Part shown: piece by piece, positions 1 to 11,239 of the stretch
How the letters are laid out: each line of letters starts with the position of its first letter
Position numbering within the stretch: the first letter of the stretch is position 1
From: Castellaniella sp041675725
Lineage (GTDB): Bacteria > Pseudomonadota > Gammaproteobacteria > Burkholderiales > Burkholderiaceae_B
Reading direction: 5' to 3'
DNA: 30,256 bases
Assembly: GCF_041675725.1 (NCBI RefSeq)
Contig: NZ_JBAYTI010000033.1
Coordinates: 1 to 30,256, forward strand
The notes under the pieces: generated by a model
Told to the model about the DNA's origin: nothing
Seen by the model: only the letters and a program-made list of their open reading frames with translations
Database searches by the model: none
Translations under genes and position numbers: made by a program

Positions 1-57
1 GCACGAAGATCGACAGGGTCAGCCAGGGGAGTGTTGAAGACGCCATTTCGCTAGCCA

Positions 58-58
<1 letters not shown>
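1..58 (-). CDS. nuoM: NADH-quinone oxidoreductase subunit M, N-terminal fragment
   Basis: Only the first 19 codons lie in the window; the gene runs off the left edge. The ATG at 58-56 overlaps the nuoL TGA by one base (TGATG), the same coupling seen between nuoG and nuoH. Translation gives MASEMASSTLPWLTLSIFV, which fits the hydrophobic N-terminus of this membrane antiporter-like subunit. The second Met (ATG at 46-44) is an equally plausible start and would give a more usual NuoM beginning. The identity rests mainly on gene order, since nuoM always follows nuoL in this operon type. Confidence 0.85.
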
Positions 59-2109
<2,051 letters not shown>

Positions 2110-2116
2110 GGTAGGC

Positions 2117-2425
2117 TTATCCCTTGAGGTGGTCGAGCTTCTCGACATTGAGGGTGCTGAGATTGCGGAACAGCAGCACCATGATGGCCAGGCCGATGGC
2201 GGCTTCGGCCGCCGCCACCGTCAGCACGAAAAACACGAAGATCTGCCCGGCGGGATCCCCCGACCAGATCGAAAACGCCACGAAATTCATGTTGGCTGCC
2301 AACAGGATCAGCTCGATCGACATGAGCAGCACGATCAGGTTGCGCCGGTTGAGAAAGAAGCCGAACACGCCCATGGCGAACAGGATGGCGCCGACGATCA
2401 GGTAATGGCTCAGTCCAAGGGTCAT
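2117..2425 (-). CDS. nuoK: NADH-quinone oxidoreductase subunit K
   Basis: This small membrane subunit of complex I has 102 residues and three predicted transmembrane helices. The family's buried glutamates are visible in LLMSIELILLAANMNF (first) and AAAEAAIGLAIMVLLF (second); in the family they take part in proton translocation. The ATG at 2425 is chosen because it overlaps the nuoJ stop as ATGA, giving the standard 100-102 residue length; a longer open frame upstream overlaps nuoJ in another frame and is not coding. Confidence 0.97.
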   Translation of the reverse strand: MTLGLSHYLIVGAILFAMGVFGFFLNRRNLIVLLMSIELILLAANMNFVAFSIWSGDPAGQIFVFFVLTVAAAEAAIGLAIMVLLFRNLSTLNVEKLDHLKG

Positions 2426-3048
2426 TTTTCGGCTCCTTCGGCAGGGGTGGCAGGGGTTTCGACCTGGGCCTTCATGGGAACCAGGCGCACCCGGTCGGCC
2501 GGACGCACGCGAACCTGCTGGCTGGGCACGGTGCGCTTGTAGTCGGGCCGCTTGCGCAGCGTGAGCGCGATGGCCGCGATCATGCCCACCAGCAGGACCA
2601 GCCCGCCCACCTGGACGGCATAGGCGAAATCGGTGTACATGACGGCACCCAGCGCCAGGGTATTGTCGTAGTCCTCGGCCACGGCCACCGGAGCCCCGAC
2701 ATCCCCCCAGGCGCGCACCAGCACCACGGCCATCTCGACGATCATGATGCCGCCGATGGTCAACCCGAGCGGCAGATAGACCTTCATGCCCTGCTTGAGC
2801 CCTTCGGCCTTCATGTCGAGCATCATGACGACGAACAGGAACAGCACCAGCACGGCGCCCACGTAGACGATCATGAGGATGAGCGCGAGGAATTCGGCCT
2901 GGATGAGCATCCACATCATCGACGCCGTAAAGAAGGCCAGGATCAGGTGCAGCACCCCGGTCACGGGCTTGGTCGCCGTGATCACCCGAAACGCCGCGAC
3001 CACCAGCACCAGGGCCAGCAGATAGAACAAGGCAAGATCAAAACTCAT
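2422..3048 (-). CDS. nuoJ: NADH-quinone oxidoreductase subunit J
   Basis: This membrane subunit of complex I has 208 residues and about five hydrophobic helices, including the conserved IVYVGAVLVLFLFVVMML helix that carries the pi-bulge in solved structures. The C-terminal 45 residues are a charged, Pro/Ala-rich tail that varies between species. The gene starts 18 bases downstream of the nuoI stop and its TGA overlaps the nuoK ATG by four bases, which implies coupled translation. Confidence 0.97.
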   Translation of the reverse strand: MSFDLALFYLLALVLVVAAFRVITATKPVTGVLHLILAFFTASMMWMLIQAEFLALILMIVYVGAVLVLFLFVVMMLDMKAEGLKQGMKVYLPLGLTIGGIMIVEMAVVLVRAWGDVGAPVAVAEDYDNTLALGAVMYTDFAYAVQVGGLVLLVGMIAAIALTLRKRPDYKRTVPSQQVRVRPADRVRLVPMKAQVETPATPAEGAEK

Positions 3049-3066
3049 GGTTGCGGTTTCCCGATA

Positions 3067-3555
3067 TCAACGATAGGGGGCATCGGCGGCGCGCCGAGCC
3101 GCGATTTCGGCTTCGTACTGGTCACCCACGGCCAGCAGCATGTCTTTGGTGAAATACAGATCGCCGCGTTTTTCACCGTGGTATTCGTGCAGGTGCGTCT
3201 CGACGATCGCATCCGTGGGACAGGCCTCTTCGCAGAACCCACAGAAAATGCATTTGGTGAGATCGATGTCGTAGCGCGTGGTGCGCCGGGTGCCGTCTTC
3301 GCGCTGATACGACTCGATGGTGATGGCCAGGGCCGGGCAGACGGCCTCGCACAGCTTGCAGGCAATGCAGCGCTCTTCGCCGTTGGCGTAGCGGCGCTGC
3401 GCATGCAGGCCGCGGAAGCGCGGCGAGGCGGGGGTTTTTTCCACCGGGTAATACAGCGTGATCTTGCGCTTGAAAAAATACTTGCCCGTCAGCCGCATGC
3501 CTTCGAACATTTCTTTCAACATCAGGCTGCCGAAGAAATCCTTGATTGCTTCCAT
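3067..3555 (-). CDS. nuoI: NADH-quinone oxidoreductase subunit I (2 x 4Fe-4S)
   Basis: This peripheral-arm ferredoxin-like subunit passes electrons through clusters N6a and N6b towards N2 in NuoB. Both CxxCxxCxxxCP motifs are intact: Cys63, 66, 69, 73 and Cys102, 105, 108, 112. The N-terminal 40 residues are the amphipathic, basic region that docks on the membrane arm. The length of 162 residues is normal for the family. The gene sits 10 bases after nuoH and 18 before nuoJ. Confidence 0.97.
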   Translation of the reverse strand: MEAIKDFFGSLMLKEMFEGMRLTGKYFFKRKITLYYPVEKTPASPRFRGLHAQRRYANGEERCIACKLCEAVCPALAITIESYQREDGTRRTTRYDIDLTKCIFCGFCEEACPTDAIVETHLHEYHGEKRGDLYFTKDMLLAVGDQYEAEIAARRAADAPYR

Positions 3556-3565
3556 GGTGTACCCC

Positions 3566-4639
3566 CTACTGCCAGATATTCCAGGGCGTCTGCATCCAGA
3601 TCGCCACCAGCACCAGCCATACCCCCGTCAGGGGGATGAAGACCTTCCAGCCCAGACGCATGATCTGGTCGTAGCGGTAGCGCGGGAAGGTGGCGCGAAA
3701 CCAGATGAACATGGACACGACGACGAAAGTCTTGAGCCCCAGCCAGATCCAGCCCGGCACCCAGGTGAATGGCGCGACGTCGAGCGGCGGCAGCCAGCCC
3801 CCCAGGAACATGATGGACGCCATGGCCGAGAGCAGGATCATGTTGGCGTATTCGCCCAGGAAGAACAGGGCGAAGCCCATGCCGGAATATTCGACCATAT
3901 GGCCGGCCACGATCTCGGACTCGCCCTCGACCACGTCGAAGGGATGGCGGTTGGTTTCGGCGACCGACGAGACCACGTATATGATGAACAGCGGCAGAAG
4001 CGGCAGCCAGTTCCAGGACAGGAAATTGAGCCCCATGTTGGCAAACAGGCCCTGATCCTGGCCGACCACGATGCCCGACAGGTTGAGGGTGCCCGACACG
4101 AGCAGCACGGTGACCAGAATGAAGCCAATGCCCAGTTCGTAGGACAGCATCTGGGCCGATGCGCGCAGCGCCCCCAGCAGGGCGTATTTTGAGTTGGACG
4201 CCCAGCCCGCCATGATCACGCCGTAGACCTCGATCGACGTGATGGCCATGATGAACAACAGACCGGCATTGATGTTCGCCAGCACGACATCCGGGCCAAA
4301 GGGGATCACCGCCCAGGCCGCCAGGGCCGGCATCAGCGTGACGATGGGCGCCAGCACGTAGAGCACGGGGCTCGCGTGCGTGGGTACGATCAGCTCTTTG
4401 GTGAGCAGCTTGAAGACGTCGGCGAATGGCTGCAGAAGGCCCCGGTAGCCCACCCGGTTGGGCCCCAGGCGCACGTGCATGGCGCCAATCATCTTGCGTT
4501 CCCAGTAGGTCAGGTAGGCGACACACAGGATGATGGGCACGGCAATGACGACGATCTTGACCAGGGTCCAGACCACCAGCCAGGGGGTATCGCCGATCAG
4601 GCCCGTACCCCAGTCATTCAACACGTTCAACCAGTCCAT
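3566..4639 (-). CDS. nuoH: NADH-quinone oxidoreductase subunit H
   Basis: This membrane subunit lines the quinone chamber and joins the peripheral to the membrane arm. The 357-residue protein has about eight hydrophobic helices and the family loops ERKMIGAMHVRLGPNRVG and ETNRHPFDVVEGESEIVAG, which carry conserved charges near the quinone site. The ATG at 4639-4637 is chosen over an in-frame TTG two codons earlier because it overlaps the nuoG stop as TGATG and gives the usual MDWL-type start. Confidence 0.97.
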   Translation of the reverse strand: MDWLNVLNDWGTGLIGDTPWLVVWTLVKIVVIAVPIILCVAYLTYWERKMIGAMHVRLGPNRVGYRGLLQPFADVFKLLTKELIVPTHASPVLYVLAPIVTLMPALAAWAVIPFGPDVVLANINAGLLFIMAITSIEVYGVIMAGWASNSKYALLGALRASAQMLSYELGIGFILVTVLLVSGTLNLSGIVVGQDQGLFANMGLNFLSWNWLPLLPLFIIYVVSSVAETNRHPFDVVEGESEIVAGHMVEYSGMGFALFFLGEYANMILLSAMASIMFLGGWLPPLDVAPFTWVPGWIWLGLKTFVVVSMFIWFRATFPRYRYDQIMRLGWKVFIPLTGVWLVLVAIWMQTPWNIWQ

Positions 4640-6969
4640 CAGCAACGCTCCACCCGGACAGCGCCCGGGCCCTGGCCCAGCGCAGCAGTTTGTTCGAAAG
4701 CCGCGGCGATGCGCAGCGCCTGATCCGCCACGGCGTCATCCAGTGCGGCCTGCAGCTGGATCGCACCATGTTCGGACGAAACCCGCACGAGATCGCCTTC
4801 GGCCAGCCCCAGTGCCTGCAAGGTAGCGGCATTGGCGCAGGCCTGAGGCGGGGCCGAATTGACGTGCTCCTGTAGAGGCTGCGACCGGCGCACCAGCGCG
4901 TCGGTCCGGTAGATGGGAATTTCGGCCACCCGTTCGAGGCCCTGGCCCGCCGCCTGGGACGCCGCAGCCAGGCGGATCTCGTTGGACAGCCGGCCATCCA
5001 CCCCCCCCTGCATGACGCTGTCGCGCACGGATTCGGAGGTGTCGTCATCGAAGCCATCGAGCTCGAGCAGGTTGCCCAGTACGCGCAGCACCTTCCAGGC
5101 CGGACGGGTATCGCCGACGGGCGCGGCCACGCCCTTGAAGCTTTGCACCCGCCCTTCGGCATTGACAAAACTGCCGGACGTTTCCGTAAAGGGCGCAATG
5201 GGCAGCATGACATCTGCCCAGTCTTCGGCCGCCGAGCGAAATGGCGTCAGCGCCACCGCCATCGCCGAGCCCTGCAGCGCGCGCACGGCGCGCTCGCCCA
5301 GATCACTGTCCATGCGGGGTTCGGCATGCAGTACCAGATACGCCTTGAGCGGCTCGCCGCCGAGCATGGCGCGGGCATCCAGCCCGCCATTTTGCGGTAC
5401 GGCGCCGGCCAGATAGCCCCCCACGGTGTTGCCGCCCGGCGTGAGGAACCCAAAGCGGCCACCGGCCAGCTGCGCGATCGCCTGGGCATTGGCCGCCAAT
5501 TGAGCGACCTGGTCATCCGCCACGGCCCCATTGCCCATGAACACGGCCACGTTTTCACCCGTGGCCAGGCTATGCGCGATGGCTTGCGCCGCCTCGCCGG
5601 GTTGCACGGCGTCGAGCCCGGCGGGCACCGGCTGCTGCTTGAGCCCGGCCAGCGCCACGGCGATTTCAGCCAGCGCCTGCACCCAACCCGACGGCTTGAC
5701 GGTGATACGCGCGGCCACAGGCACCAGCGGATCGACCGCGACCGCGTCGACCAGGCTGAGCTGCATGCCTTTTTTGGCGGCCTGGCGCAGGCGCTGCGCC
5801 ATGAGCGGGTGATCCTTGCGCAGGAAACTGCCCACCACCAGCGTACGGTCCAGCGTGTGGAGATCGGCAATCGGCATGCCCAGCCACGGTGCGCCACTGC
5901 GCACGGCATCGAGCGCCGCACCGGCCCCGCGCAGCCGGAAATCGATATGCTCGGAGCCCAGTGCGCGCGTCAGCCGCGCCAGCAGCGCGAGCTCTTCGAG
6001 CGTGGCCGTATCGGTGGCCAGGGCACCGATCTGGGCGCTGTTGCCGTCATCGCGCACCTGCTTCAGGCCCGCCACCACCGACTGCAGGGCATCCTGCCAG
6101 GACGCCTCGTGCCACTGCCCGTCGCAGCCGCGCACCATGGGGTGCTGCAGACGGTCTTCGCCATACAGGCCGGCGTAGGAAAAGCGGTCTTTGTCGCTGA
6201 TCCAGCATTCGTTGACCGGCTCGTTCTCGAAGGGCACCACGCGCAGCACACGATCCATCTTGGTCTGTACCACCAGGTTGGCCCCGACGCTGTCGTGGGG
6301 GCTGATCGAACGCCGCCGCGCGAGTTCCCAGGTGCGCGCGCCCATCATGAACGGCTTGGACAGCAAGGCCCCGACTGGGCAGACATCGATCATGTTGCCG
6401 GAGAGTTCGGACTCGACCGCCTCGCCCACGAACGTGGTGATTTCGGCGAACTCGCCCCGGTTGAGCATGCCGATTTCCATGATGCCGCCGATTTCCTCGC
6501 CCACGCGGATGCAGCGCGTGCAGTGGATGCAGCGCTGCATTTGCTCGGCGGAAATCAGCGGACCCATGGGCTTGTGAAAGACCACGCGCTTGCCTTCTTT
6601 GTAGCGCGAGGCCGATTCGCCATAGCCCATGGCCAGGTCCTGCAGCTGACATTCGCCACCCTGGTCGCAGACCGGGCAATCGAGCGGATGGTTGATGAGC
6701 AGGAATTCCATCACCGCGCGCTGCGCATCGATGGCCTTGGGCGAGCGCGTATACACCACCATGCCGTTGGTCACGGGCGTGGCGCACGCCGGCAGCGCCT
6801 TCGGGGCTTTCTCGACCTCGACCAGACACATGCGACAGTTGGCCGCAATGCTGAGCTTCTTGTGATAGCAGAAGTGCGGGATGTACAGACCGGCCTCGTG
6901 GGCAGCCTGGATGACCATGCTGCCTTCTTCGGCTTCGATCTTCAGCCCGTCGATGGTGATTTCTACCAT
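4639..6969 (-). CDS. nuoG: NADH-quinone oxidoreductase subunit G (iron-sulfur)
   Basis: This is the largest peripheral-arm subunit of complex I, 776 residues. The N-terminal ferredoxin domain has 2Fe-2S ligands Cys34, 45, 48 and 62. It is followed by the His-Cys cluster (His94, Cys98, 101, 107) and a 4Fe-4S site with Cys147, 150, 153 and Cys197. The rest is a molybdopterin-oxidoreductase-like fold that holds no cofactor in complex I. I do not see the extra CxxCxxxC motif of the N7 cluster in the region just after Cys197. The start at MVEITIDGLK is set by domain alignment and lies 13 bases after the nuoF stop; the frame is open for 42 further codons upstream, inside nuoF. Confidence 0.97.
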   Translation of the reverse strand: MVEITIDGLKIEAEEGSMVIQAAHEAGLYIPHFCYHKKLSIAANCRMCLVEVEKAPKALPACATPVTNGMVVYTRSPKAIDAQRAVMEFLLINHPLDCPVCDQGGECQLQDLAMGYGESASRYKEGKRVVFHKPMGPLISAEQMQRCIHCTRCIRVGEEIGGIMEIGMLNRGEFAEITTFVGEAVESELSGNMIDVCPVGALLSKPFMMGARTWELARRRSISPHDSVGANLVVQTKMDRVLRVVPFENEPVNECWISDKDRFSYAGLYGEDRLQHPMVRGCDGQWHEASWQDALQSVVAGLKQVRDDGNSAQIGALATDTATLEELALLARLTRALGSEHIDFRLRGAGAALDAVRSGAPWLGMPIADLHTLDRTLVVGSFLRKDHPLMAQRLRQAAKKGMQLSLVDAVAVDPLVPVAARITVKPSGWVQALAEIAVALAGLKQQPVPAGLDAVQPGEAAQAIAHSLATGENVAVFMGNGAVADDQVAQLAANAQAIAQLAGGRFGFLTPGGNTVGGYLAGAVPQNGGLDARAMLGGEPLKAYLVLHAEPRMDSDLGERAVRALQGSAMAVALTPFRSAAEDWADVMLPIAPFTETSGSFVNAEGRVQSFKGVAAPVGDTRPAWKVLRVLGNLLELDGFDDDTSESVRDSVMQGGVDGRLSNEIRLAAASQAAGQGLERVAEIPIYRTDALVRRSQPLQEHVNSAPPQACANAATLQALGLAEGDLVRVSSEHGAIQLQAALDDAVADQALRIAAAFEQTAALGQGPGAVRVERC

Positions 6970-6982
6970 GGGGTGTCCTGAC

Positions 6983-8350
6983 CTACAGATACTTGGGGAC
7001 CACACAATCCTTGTGGTCGACGTGGTGGACGAATTCGTCGCGGAAATGCTTGATGAAGCTGCGCACCGGCATGGCCGCGGCATCGGCCAGGGCACAAATG
7101 GTGCGACCCATCATGTTGTGAGCAACGGAATCCAGGGTCTCGATGTCTTCCAGGGTACCCTGACCGTTCTCCATGCGCTTCATCATGCGATACAGCCAGC
7201 CCGTGCCTTCGCGACACGGCGTGCACTGGCCACAGGATTCTTCGAAATAGAAATACGACAGGCGCATCAGCGACTTCACCATGCAGCGGGTGTCGTCGAG
7301 CACGATGACGGCGCCCGAGCCCAGCATGGAGCCGGCCTTGGCGATCGAGTCGTAGTCCATGTTCGTCTGCATCATGATGTCGGCCGGCAGCACCGGCGAA
7401 GACGAGCCGCCCGGGATCACCGCCTTGAGCCGGCGCCCGCCCTTTACCCCGCCCGCGAGTTCGAGCAGCTTGGCAAATGGCGTGCCCAGGGGGATTTCGT
7501 AGTTGCCCGGCAGTTCGACGTCCCCTGACACGGAGAAGATCTTCGAGCCACCGGCCTTCTCGATGCCGGACTCGTGGTAGGCCTGCGCCCCCATGTTGAT
7601 CACCCAGGGGACGGACGCAAAGGTTTCGGTGTTGTTGATCGTCGTGGGCTTGCCATATACCCCATAGCTGGCCGGAAACGGCGGCTTGAAGCGCGGCATG
7701 CCTTTCTTGCCTTCGAGCGATTCGAGCAGCGCGGTTTCTTCGCCACAGATGTAGGCCCCGAAGCCATGGTGCGCGTGCAGTTCGAAATCGAACCCGGAAC
7801 CGAGGATGTCCCGGCCCAGGAACCCCGCCTCGCGGGCTTCGGCCAGCGCCTGTTCGAAGCGTTCGTAGATGCGGAAGATCTCGCCGTGGATATAGTTGTA
7901 GCCGACCGAGGCCCCCATGGCGTAGCCGCCGATGATCATGCCCTCGATCACCGAGTGCGGGTTGTAGCGCAGGATGTCGCGATCCTTGAACGTACCCGGC
8001 TCGCCCTCGTCGGAGTTGCACACCACGTATTTCTGCCCCGGGATGTTGCGCGGCATGAACGACCACTTCAGCCCGGTCGGGAAGCCCGCCCCGCCCCGCC
8101 CGCGCAGGCTGGAGGCCTTGAGTTCGGCGATCACGTCGTCGGGCTTCATCTCGGCCAGCACCTTCTTGAGCGCCTGATAGCCGCCGCGCGCCATGTAGCC
8201 CTGGATACCCCAATTGTGGCCATCCAGCCCCGCCAGGATCTGTGGCTGCAGGTGACGCCCGTGAAAGATCATGCTGCGGGCGGCATCCCCCCCCAGATCG
8301 GGATCGAGCGCACCGGCAGCGAATTTTTCCAGTACAGCCTGCGCAGTCAT
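6983..8350 (-). CDS. nuoF: NADH-quinone oxidoreductase subunit F (NADH/FMN binding)
   Basis: This subunit oxidises NADH with FMN and feeds the N3 cluster. In the 455-residue protein, the glycine-rich nucleotide-binding segment GRGGAGFPTG is at residues 84-93. The N3 ligands are in ESCGQCTPCREG (Cys373, 376, 379) plus Cys419. The start is the ATG at 8350, which overlaps the nuoE TGA as ATGA. A much longer open frame upstream overlaps nuoE out of phase and is rejected. Confidence 0.97.
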   Translation of the reverse strand: MTAQAVLEKFAAGALDPDLGGDAARSMIFHGRHLQPQILAGLDGHNWGIQGYMARGGYQALKKVLAEMKPDDVIAELKASSLRGRGGAGFPTGLKWSFMPRNIPGQKYVVCNSDEGEPGTFKDRDILRYNPHSVIEGMIIGGYAMGASVGYNYIHGEIFRIYERFEQALAEAREAGFLGRDILGSGFDFELHAHHGFGAYICGEETALLESLEGKKGMPRFKPPFPASYGVYGKPTTINNTETFASVPWVINMGAQAYHESGIEKAGGSKIFSVSGDVELPGNYEIPLGTPFAKLLELAGGVKGGRRLKAVIPGGSSSPVLPADIMMQTNMDYDSIAKAGSMLGSGAVIVLDDTRCMVKSLMRLSYFYFEESCGQCTPCREGTGWLYRMMKRMENGQGTLEDIETLDSVAHNMMGRTICALADAAAMPVRSFIKHFRDEFVHHVDHKDCVVPKYL

Positions 8351-8838
8351 GCGGACTCCTTCAGTTCGGCGATCAGGGCATCGATTCTTTCGGGTGTCAT
8401 GCGACAACACATGTGTTTGTCGTTGGCGATGACGACCGGGGCATCGCCGCAAGCCCCCATGCATTCGCCCTCGAGCAGGGTGAACAGGCCATCGGGCGTG
8501 GTTTCGTGGAAATCCACGCCCAGCGTCTGCTTGAGATGCTCGGCCGCGCGGGTGCTGCCCTGCAGGGCGCACGGCAGATTGGTGCAGATGGTCAGGGTGA
8601 ACCGGCCCACCGGCTGGGTCTGGTACATGGTGTAGAAGCTGGCGACTTCCTGTACGCGAATGGGCGGCATGTCCAGGTACTGGGCGACGTCGCGGATGAC
8701 GTCCGGCGAGATCCAGCCTTTTTCTTCTTGCGCGATGGCCAGCGCGGCCATCACCACGGACTGCTTCTGGTCGGGTGGGTATTTGATGGTTTCCCGGTCG
8801 ATGGCCTGGTAAGCCTGTTCGGATAGCAATTTTGACAT
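8347..8838 (-). CDS. nuoE: NADH-quinone oxidoreductase subunit E (2Fe-2S)
   Basis: This thioredoxin-like subunit carries cluster N1a and pairs with NuoF. The ligands are Cys85 and Cys90 (CTNLPC) and Cys126 and Cys130 (CMGAC); the length is 163 residues. The start is the ATG of MSKLLSEQ at 8838, preceded by AGGA with 8-base spacing. An ATG three codons upstream (8847) is in frame but overlaps the ribosome site. The gene begins 17 bases after the nuoD stop. Confidence 0.97.
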   Translation of the reverse strand: MSKLLSEQAYQAIDRETIKYPPDQKQSVVMAALAIAQEEKGWISPDVIRDVAQYLDMPPIRVQEVASFYTMYQTQPVGRFTLTICTNLPCALQGSTRAAEHLKQTLGVDFHETTPDGLFTLLEGECMGACGDAPVVIANDKHMCCRMTPERIDALIAELKESA

Positions 8839-8855
8839 CTTGATCATCCTGCCAC

Positions 8856-10109
8856 TTAGCGGTCGATCTCGCCAAAGACGATGTCTTGGGTCCCGATGAT
8901 GGTGACCACGTCGGAGATCATGTGCCCCCGCGACATTTCTTCGAGTGAGTGCAGATGGGCAAAGCCCGGCGCGCGGATCTTCATGCGATAGGGCTTGTTG
9001 GCCCCATCGGAAATCAGGTAGATGCCGAACTCGCCCTTGGGATGTTCGACGGCGGCATAGACTTCGCCTTCGGGTACGTGCATGCCTTCGGTGAACAGCT
9101 TGAAGTGATGGATCATGTCTTCCATCCCTTCTTTCATGCGGGCCCGCTTGGGGGGCGCCACCTTATGGTTGCTGACGATGACCGGCCCCGGATTGTCGCG
9201 CAGCCACGCGATGCACTGGCGAATAATGCGGTTAGATTCGCGCATCTCGGCGATGCGGCACAGGTAGCGGTCGTAGCAGTCGCCGTTGACGCCCACGGGA
9301 ATGTCGAAATCCATTTGGTCGTAGACGGCATAGGGCTGCGTCTTGCGCAGGTCCCATTCGATGCCCGAACCGCGCAGCATGGGGCCCGTAAAGCCCAGGG
9401 CCAGCGCCCGTTCGGGCGAGACCACGCCGATGTCGACCAGGCGCTGCTTCCAGATGCGGTTCTCGGTCAGCAGGATTTCGTATTCGTCTATGCACGTGGG
9501 GAAGCGCTCGGTGAAGGCCTCGATGAAATCCAGCAACGAACCGGAGCGGTCGGCGTTCATGGCCTTGAGTTCTTTGTCGGACCGGTATTTGCTGCCCTTG
9601 TATTGCGGCATGCTGTCGGGGAGATCGCGATACACCCCGCCCGGCCGATAATAGGCCGCGTGCATGCGGGCCCCCGAGACGGCCTCGTAGCAGTCCATGA
9701 GATCTTCGCGCTCGCGAAAAGCGTACAGGAACACGGCCATGGCGCCCACGTCGAGCGCGTGCGAGCCCAGGGACATAAGGTGGTTGAGGACGCGCGTGAT
9801 TTCGTCGAACATCACGCGGATGTACTGCGCCCGCACCGGAATTTCGATGCCCAGGAGTTTTTCGACCGCCATGCAATAGGCGTGCTCGTTGCACATCATG
9901 GAGACGTAGTCGAGCCGGTCCATGTAGGGCAGGGTCTGCAGGAAGGTGCGGTTTTCGGCCAGTTTTTCGGTGGCCCGGTGCAACAGGCCGATGTGCGGAT
10001 CGGCGCGCTGCACGACTTCGCCATCGAGCTCGAGCACCAGGCGCAGCACCCCATGCGCGGCCGGATGCTGCGGACCGAAGTTCAGGTTGTAGTTCTGGAT
10101 CTCTGCCAT
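8856..10109 (-). CDS. nuoD: NADH-quinone oxidoreductase subunit D (49 kDa type)
   Basis: This hydrogenase-like peripheral subunit forms, with NuoB, the quinone-reduction site. The 417-residue protein starts with the family signature NFGPQHPAAHGVLRL, whose histidine contacts the quinone, and ends with the conserved IIGTQDIVFGEIDR. nuoC and nuoD are separate genes here, unlike the fused nuoCD of enterobacteria; only one base separates the nuoC stop from the nuoD ATG. Confidence 0.97.
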   Translation of the reverse strand: MAEIQNYNLNFGPQHPAAHGVLRLVLELDGEVVQRADPHIGLLHRATEKLAENRTFLQTLPYMDRLDYVSMMCNEHAYCMAVEKLLGIEIPVRAQYIRVMFDEITRVLNHLMSLGSHALDVGAMAVFLYAFREREDLMDCYEAVSGARMHAAYYRPGGVYRDLPDSMPQYKGSKYRSDKELKAMNADRSGSLLDFIEAFTERFPTCIDEYEILLTENRIWKQRLVDIGVVSPERALALGFTGPMLRGSGIEWDLRKTQPYAVYDQMDFDIPVGVNGDCYDRYLCRIAEMRESNRIIRQCIAWLRDNPGPVIVSNHKVAPPKRARMKEGMEDMIHHFKLFTEGMHVPEGEVYAAVEHPKGEFGIYLISDGANKPYRMKIRAPGFAHLHSLEEMSRGHMISDVVTIIGTQDIVFGEIDR

Positions 10110-10110
10110 G

Positions 10111-10725
10111 TCAGTACCGTTCTATGCCGTAATGATCCTCGCGCACCACACGCGGGGTGATCTCGCGTGGCTCGATGGTGACGGGCTGATAGACCACGCG
10201 CTTTTGCTGGGCGTCGTAGCGCATCTCGACGTGCCCCGAGATGGGAAAATCCTTGCGAAAAGGATGGCCGATGAAACCGTAATCGGTCAGGATGCGGCGC
10301 AGATCGGGGTGGCCTTCGAAGACGATGCCAAAAAGATCGAAGGCCTCGCGCTCGTACCAGTTGACCGATGGCCAGAGATCGACCAGCGACGCCACCATGG
10401 GGAATTCGTCGTCCGTGGTGTAGGTGCGCACGCGCAGGCGCCAGTTGTGCGTCACGGACAACAAGTGCACGACCACGGCAAAGCGATGCGGGTGCGGTGC
10501 GTGATCGGGCCCGTAGGTGGGTGCCTTCCAGCCTGAATAATCGACCCCGCACAGGTCGATGAGGGTTTCGAAGCGCAGTTCGGCGTGATCGCGCAGGATG
10601 CGGCCGACGTCGGCCCAACGATCGGGGGCCAGCTGCAGGGTCAGTTCGCCACGGGATTCGACCAGATCGATCGTATCGCCCAGCACCGCAAGCAGGTGGG
10701 TCTTGAGAGTCTCTAAACGTGTCAT
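10111..10725 (-). CDS. nuoC: NADH-quinone oxidoreductase subunit C (30 kDa type)
   Basis: This peripheral-arm structural subunit binds NuoD. The 204-residue protein carries the 30-kDa signature around WYEREAFDLFGIVFEGHPDLRRIL, and the C-terminal region ends in DHYGIERY. The ATG of MTRLETLK at 10725 gives the usual length; the frame remains open 27 codons upstream, but that stretch overlaps the end of nuoB and lacks family similarity. The gap to nuoB is 25 bases. Confidence 0.96.
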   Translation of the reverse strand: MTRLETLKTHLLAVLGDTIDLVESRGELTLQLAPDRWADVGRILRDHAELRFETLIDLCGVDYSGWKAPTYGPDHAPHPHRFAVVVHLLSVTHNWRLRVRTYTTDDEFPMVASLVDLWPSVNWYEREAFDLFGIVFEGHPDLRRILTDYGFIGHPFRKDFPISGHVEMRYDAQQKRVVYQPVTIEPREITPRVVREDHYGIERY

Positions 10726-10750
10726 GGAAAGCGTCTGGCTGGAGCCACGC

Positions 10751-11227
10751 CTAGCGGGCAATGGTGTTGGTGAGGCGGATCTTGTTCTGCATCTGCAGCA
10801 GGCCATAGACCAGGGCTTCGGCCGTAGGCGGGCAGCCTGGCACGTAGACGTCGACCGGCACGATGCGATCGCAGCCGCGCACCACCGAATAGGAGTAGTG
10901 GTAGTACCCGCCCCCGTTGGCGCAGGACCCCATGGACACCACCCAGCGGGGTTCGGGCATTTGGTCGTAGACCTTGCGCAGGGCCGGCGCCATCTTGTTG
11001 CACAGGGTGCCGGCCACGATCATGAGATCGGACTGGCGCGGACTGGGGCGGAAGATGATGCCGAACTGGTCGAGATCGTACCGGGCCGCCCCGGCATGCA
11101 TCATTTCGACCGCGCAGCAGGCCAGGCCGAACGTCATGGGCCACAGCGACCCGGTCTTGGCCCAATTGAGGAATTTGTCGGCGCTGGTGGTGACAAAACC
11201 CTTGTTCATGACGCCTTCAGCAGACAT
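10751..11227 (-). CDS. nuoB: NADH-quinone oxidoreductase subunit B (N2 cluster)
   Basis: This subunit holds cluster N2, which reduces quinone. The four ligands are all present in the 158-residue protein: adjacent Cys37 and Cys38 in GLACCAVEM, Cys102 in GSCANGGG and Cys132 in VPGCPPTAEA. The ATG at 11227 gives the usual short leader before the conserved GFVTTSADKFLNWAKTGS block. It starts 12 bases after the nuoA stop. Confidence 0.97.
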   Translation of the reverse strand: MSAEGVMNKGFVTTSADKFLNWAKTGSLWPMTFGLACCAVEMMHAGAARYDLDQFGIIFRPSPRQSDLMIVAGTLCNKMAPALRKVYDQMPEPRWVVSMGSCANGGGYYHYSYSVVRGCDRIVPVDVYVPGCPPTAEALVYGLLQMQNKIRLTNTIAR

Positions 11228-11239
11228 GCGTACCCCCTG

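Noticed and set aside
5143..6981. 612-codon open frame on the plus strand opposite nuoG
   Set aside because: It is antisense to a gene with complete iron-sulfur motifs. Its product is His/Arg-rich with no domain I recognise, typical of a GC-rich shadow frame. The same holds for the plus-strand frames at 985-2127, 8949-10160 and 17266-18228.
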